A stretch of 7,360 nt of DNA from Chitinophagaceae bacterium (lineage in GTDB: Bacteria > Bacteroidota > Bacteroidia > Chitinophagales > Chitinophagaceae). Position 1 is the stretch's first letter. Each line of letters opens with the position of its first letter. Both the position numbers and the translations under genes were made by a program. Of this stretch, positions 5,229 to 7,360 are shown in pieces. Location: NCBI GenBank assembly GCA_009996555.1, contig JAACZX010000510.1:1-7360 (forward strand). Direction: 5' to 3'. The notes beneath the pieces are model-generated. The model saw nothing but the letters and a program-made list of their open reading frames with translations, did no database searches and was not told where the DNA came from.

Positions 5229-6635
5229 ATGAGTCATACGCCAACAACATTATTCGATAAAGTTTGGGATTCGCATGTAGTCCGCAAGATCGAAGATGGT
5301 CCCGATGTGTTTTTTATCGATCGTCATTTTATTCACGAAGTAACAAGCCCGGTTGCATTTCTTGGTTTGGAAACCCGTGGATTAAAAGTGATGTATGCTC
5401 AAAAAACATTTGCAACAGCCGATCACAACACACCAACCATCAATCAGCACTTACCAGTACAGGATCCGCTTTCAGCTAATCAGTTAAAAGCACTTGAAAC
5501 AAATTCTGCGAAGTATGGTATTTCGCATTGGGGTTTGGGTAATCCAAAAAATGGTATTGTGCATGTGGTAGGTCCGGAAAATGGTATCACACTTCCGGGT
5601 ATGACTATTGTGTGTGGCGACTCACATACTTCAACACATGGTGCGTTTGGCGCTATCGCATTTGGTATTGGTACTTCTGAAGTTGAGATGGTGTTATCGT
5701 CTCAATGTATCATGCAGCCGAAGCCAAAGAAAATGCGCATCACTATCAATGGTAAATTGGGTAAAGGTGTTGTGCCGAAAGATGTGCCTTTATTTATCTT
5801 ATCACAAATTTCTGCTAGCGGTGCTACCGGTTATTTCATTGAATTTGCCGGTGAAGTGTTTGAGAACATGAGCATGGAAGGCCGTATGACGGTTTGTAAT
5901 CTTTCCATTGAAATGGGTGCACGTGGTGGTATGGTTGCTCCCGATGAAACAACGTTTAATTATCTGAACGGAAGAGAGCTTGCACCAAAAGGCGAAGCTT
6001 GGGATAACGCATTGGCTTACTGGAAAACACTAAAGACTGATGCTGATGCAAAATTTGATCTTGAATTGAATTTCACTGCTGATCAGATAGAACCACAAAT
6101 TACTTACGGTACAAACCCTGGCTTGGGTACTGGTATCACACATAACATTCCTCTTGCTGCTGAAGTAAAAGATGGTGAAGCATCTTATAAAAAATCGCTT
6201 GCTTACATGGGCTTTGCTGAAAATGAAAAGATCGTTGGTAAGCAGGTTGACTATGTGTTTTTAGGAAGTTGTACCAACGGACGTATTGAAGATTTCAGAG
6301 CCTTTGCAAGTATTGTGAAAGGAAGAAAGAAAGCGGATAATATTACTGCATGGTTAGTGCCAGGTTCGCATATAGTCGAACAACAAATTAAAGAAGAAGG
6401 TATTCTTGATGTGTTGACTGAAGCAGGGTTTCAACTTCGTCAGCCGGGATGTTCTGCATGCCTGGCAATGAACGATGATAAAATTCCTGCCGGTAAATAT
6501 GCAGTAAGTACAAGTAACAGAAACTTCGAAGGTCGCCAGGGACCAGGTGCAAGAACATTGCTTGCAAGTCCGTTGGTAGCTGCTGCTGCTGCTGTTACAG
6601 GCGTAGTAACCGATCCGAGAGAACTCATTGCATAA
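5229..6635 (+). CDS. leuC: 3-isopropylmalate dehydratase large subunit (LeuC)
   Basis: LeuC is the [4Fe-4S]-bearing subunit that, with LeuD, isomerises 2-isopropylmalate to 3-isopropylmalate in leucine biosynthesis in the cytoplasm. At 468 aa it has the normal family length. The N-terminus contains [12 protein letters not shown] and the [18 protein letters not shown] motif. [25 protein letters not shown] follows at about residues 129-153. The cluster-binding cysteines are C348 ([13 protein letters not shown]), C408 and C411 ([11 protein letters not shown]), one residue from the E. coli positions. [29 protein letters not shown] closes the domain. The start ATG is preceded by an A/T-rich stretch (CTAATACAAAATAT), with no Shine-Dalgarno site. 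leuD follows after 112 bases. All key residues are present, so the protein should be active. Confidence 0.98.
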   Translation: MSHTPTTLFDKVWDSHVVRKIEDGPDVFFIDRHFIHEVTSPVAFLGLETRGLKVMYAQKTFATADHNTPTINQHLPVQDPLSANQLKALETNSAKYGISHWGLGNPKNGIVHVVGPENGITLPGMTIVCGDSHTSTHGAFGAIAFGIGTSEVEMVLSSQCIMQPKPKKMRITINGKLGKGVVPKDVPLFILSQISASGATGYFIEFAGEVFENMSMEGRMTVCNLSIEMGARGGMVAPDETTFNYLNGRELAPKGEAWDNALAYWKTLKTDADAKFDLELNFTADQIEPQITYGTNPGLGTGITHNIPLAAEVKDGEASYKKSLAYMGFAENEKIVGKQVDYVFLGSCTNGRIEDFRAFASIVKGRKKADNITAWLVPGSHIVEQQIKEEGILDVLTEAGFQLRQPGCSACLAMNDDKIPAGKYAVSTSNRNFEGRQGPGARTLLASPLVAAAAAVTGVVTDPRELIA

Positions 6636-6643
6636 ATACAATG

Positions 6644-6747
6644 TCGGATGTAGGATGTCTGATTTAGGATGTCCGAACTCCAATCAAACTAAACAATAAT
6701 CAGGGTGCTTTAAATCAGACATCCTACATCATAAATCATACATCAAA
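6644..6747. repeat. facing arrays of 7-bp units forming a 20-bp inverted repeat between leuC and leuD
   Basis: The left array (6644-6678) reads as heptamers TCGGATG, TAGGATG, TCTGATT, TAGGATG, TCCGAAC. The right array (6713-6747), read on the minus strand, gives TTTGATG, TATGATT, TATGATG, TAGGATG, TCTGATT. The inner parts pair perfectly over 20 bp (6647-6666 with 6711-6730) around a 44-base loop. The right array ends exactly at the leuD ATG. In a leuCD transcript this would form a long hairpin, which could protect or separate the two cistrons, limit leuD translation or partly terminate. There is no U tract typical of an intrinsic terminator. It could instead be a dispersed chromosomal repeat inserted in the operon. 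Confidence 0.85.
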
Positions 6748-7344
6748 ATGGCCTACGATAAATTTACAGTCCTCACCAGTACAGCGGTTCCCATGCCGAT
6801 TGAGAATGTGGACACAGACCAAATTATTCCTGCACGTTTCTTAAAAGCAACCAAGCGTGAAGGTTTTGGCGATAATCTTTTCCGTGACTGGCGTTATAAC
6901 GGTGACGATACACCGAAACAGGATTTCGTGTTGAACAATCCTATTTACTCAGGAAAAATTTTAGTAGGTGGTAAAAACTTCGGCAGTGGCAGCAGTCGTG
7001 AGCATGCGGCTTGGGCTATTTACGATTACGGATTCCGTTGTGTGGTATCAAGTTTCTTTGCCGATATCTTTAAAGGCAATGCACTCAACATCGGTATTCT
7101 TCCGGTAACAGTTAGTCCTGAGTTTTTAGATAAAATTTTTAAAGCAATTGAAGCCGATCCAAAAGCTGAACTGGAAGTAAATCTTCCGGAGCAAACGATC
7201 AGCATTGTTGCAACAGGCGAAAAAGAATCGTTCGACATCAACGGTTATAAAAAACACAACATGATGAATGGTTTCGATGATATCGATTACCTGCAATCAA
7301 TGAAAAGCGATATCCAGGCATTCGCAGAAAAAAGTTTGTTCTAA
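6748..7344 (+). CDS. leuD: 3-isopropylmalate dehydratase small subunit (LeuD)
   Basis: LeuD is the swivel-domain partner of LeuC in the isopropylmalate isomerase heterodimer and supplies substrate-binding residues. The 198-aa protein has the expected length and motifs: [15 protein letters not shown] at residues 19-33, LFRDWRY at 44-50, and [18 protein letters not shown] at 74-91, which holds the substrate-phase Ser/Arg cluster. Then come the conserved [17 protein letters not shown] stretch and a C-terminal helix. The ATG directly abuts the right heptamer array, so the ribosome-loading region (CATACATCAAA) is itself part of the repeat. It is presumably co-transcribed with leuC, despite the unusually structured spacer. 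Only 16 bases follow the stop codon before the window ends, so the next gene cannot be identified. Confidence 0.98.
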   Translation: MAYDKFTVLTSTAVPMPIENVDTDQIIPARFLKATKREGFGDNLFRDWRYNGDDTPKQDFVLNNPIYSGKILVGGKNFGSGSSREHAAWAIYDYGFRCVVSSFFADIFKGNALNIGILPVTVSPEFLDKIFKAIEADPKAELEVNLPEQTISIVATGEKESFDINGYKKHNMMNGFDDIDYLQSMKSDIQAFAEKSLF

Positions 7345-7360
7345 GATTTCCTTCAGCAAC

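Noticed and set aside
6579..6593. Run of five GCT triplets in leuC as a microsatellite
   Set aside because: It encodes the alanine stretch expected near the LeuC C-terminus ([10 protein letters not shown]), so it is explained by the protein.
6354..6683. Minus-strand open frame of 109 codons over the leuC end and the repeat
   Set aside because: It lies opposite the highly conserved LeuC C-terminus and has no recognisable motifs; it is a shadow frame.

Overview
The window looks like ordinary chromosomal DNA from a member of the Bacteroidota, most likely a Chitinophagaceae-type organism. This is inferred from moderate-to-low GC, A-rich regions before start codons in place of Shine-Dalgarno sites, exact matches to the Bacteroidota -7 promoter box (TAnnTTTG), and protein sequences of Bacteroidota character. 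No phage, insertion sequence, CRISPR array, tRNA or rRNA is visible, and I see no clearly new multi-gene system. The most interesting material is in the regulatory and intergenic DNA.

Left part (1-2316, minus strand): the N-terminus of the DNA repair ATPase RecN runs off the left edge. A strong intrinsic terminator separates it from an upstream two-gene unit. That unit holds a NIF3-family dinuclear metal protein followed by a coiled-coil/C4 zinc-ribbon protein, a pairing also found in other phyla.

Middle (2458-4200, plus strand): a small unrecognised lipoprotein gene ends in a perfect 10-bp terminator hairpin. Next comes an OxyR-type peroxide sensor with both redox cysteines at the E. coli positions 199 and 208. 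A perfect ATAG-N7-CTAT dyad overlaps its start codon and suggests autoregulation. The 167-bp gap after oxyR, between convergent genes, carries a three-copy 11-bp tandem repeat.

Right part (4201-7344): a second LysR-type regulator on the minus strand is divergent from leuC and leuD, which encode the two subunits of 3-isopropylmalate dehydratase (leucine biosynthesis). The 152-bp divergent spacer holds two exact -7 boxes in mirror image, CAAATTTA-N11-TAAATTTG, which fits back-to-back promoters under one regulator. leuC and leuD are separated by a 112-bp spacer made largely of two facing arrays of 7-bp units that form a perfect 20-bp inverted repeat. Other leucine or branched-chain genes may follow beyond the right edge, but they are not visible.

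No stretch longer than 300 bases lacks a gene. The largest gap (2884-3097) holds a terminator and AT-rich DNA upstream of oxyR.
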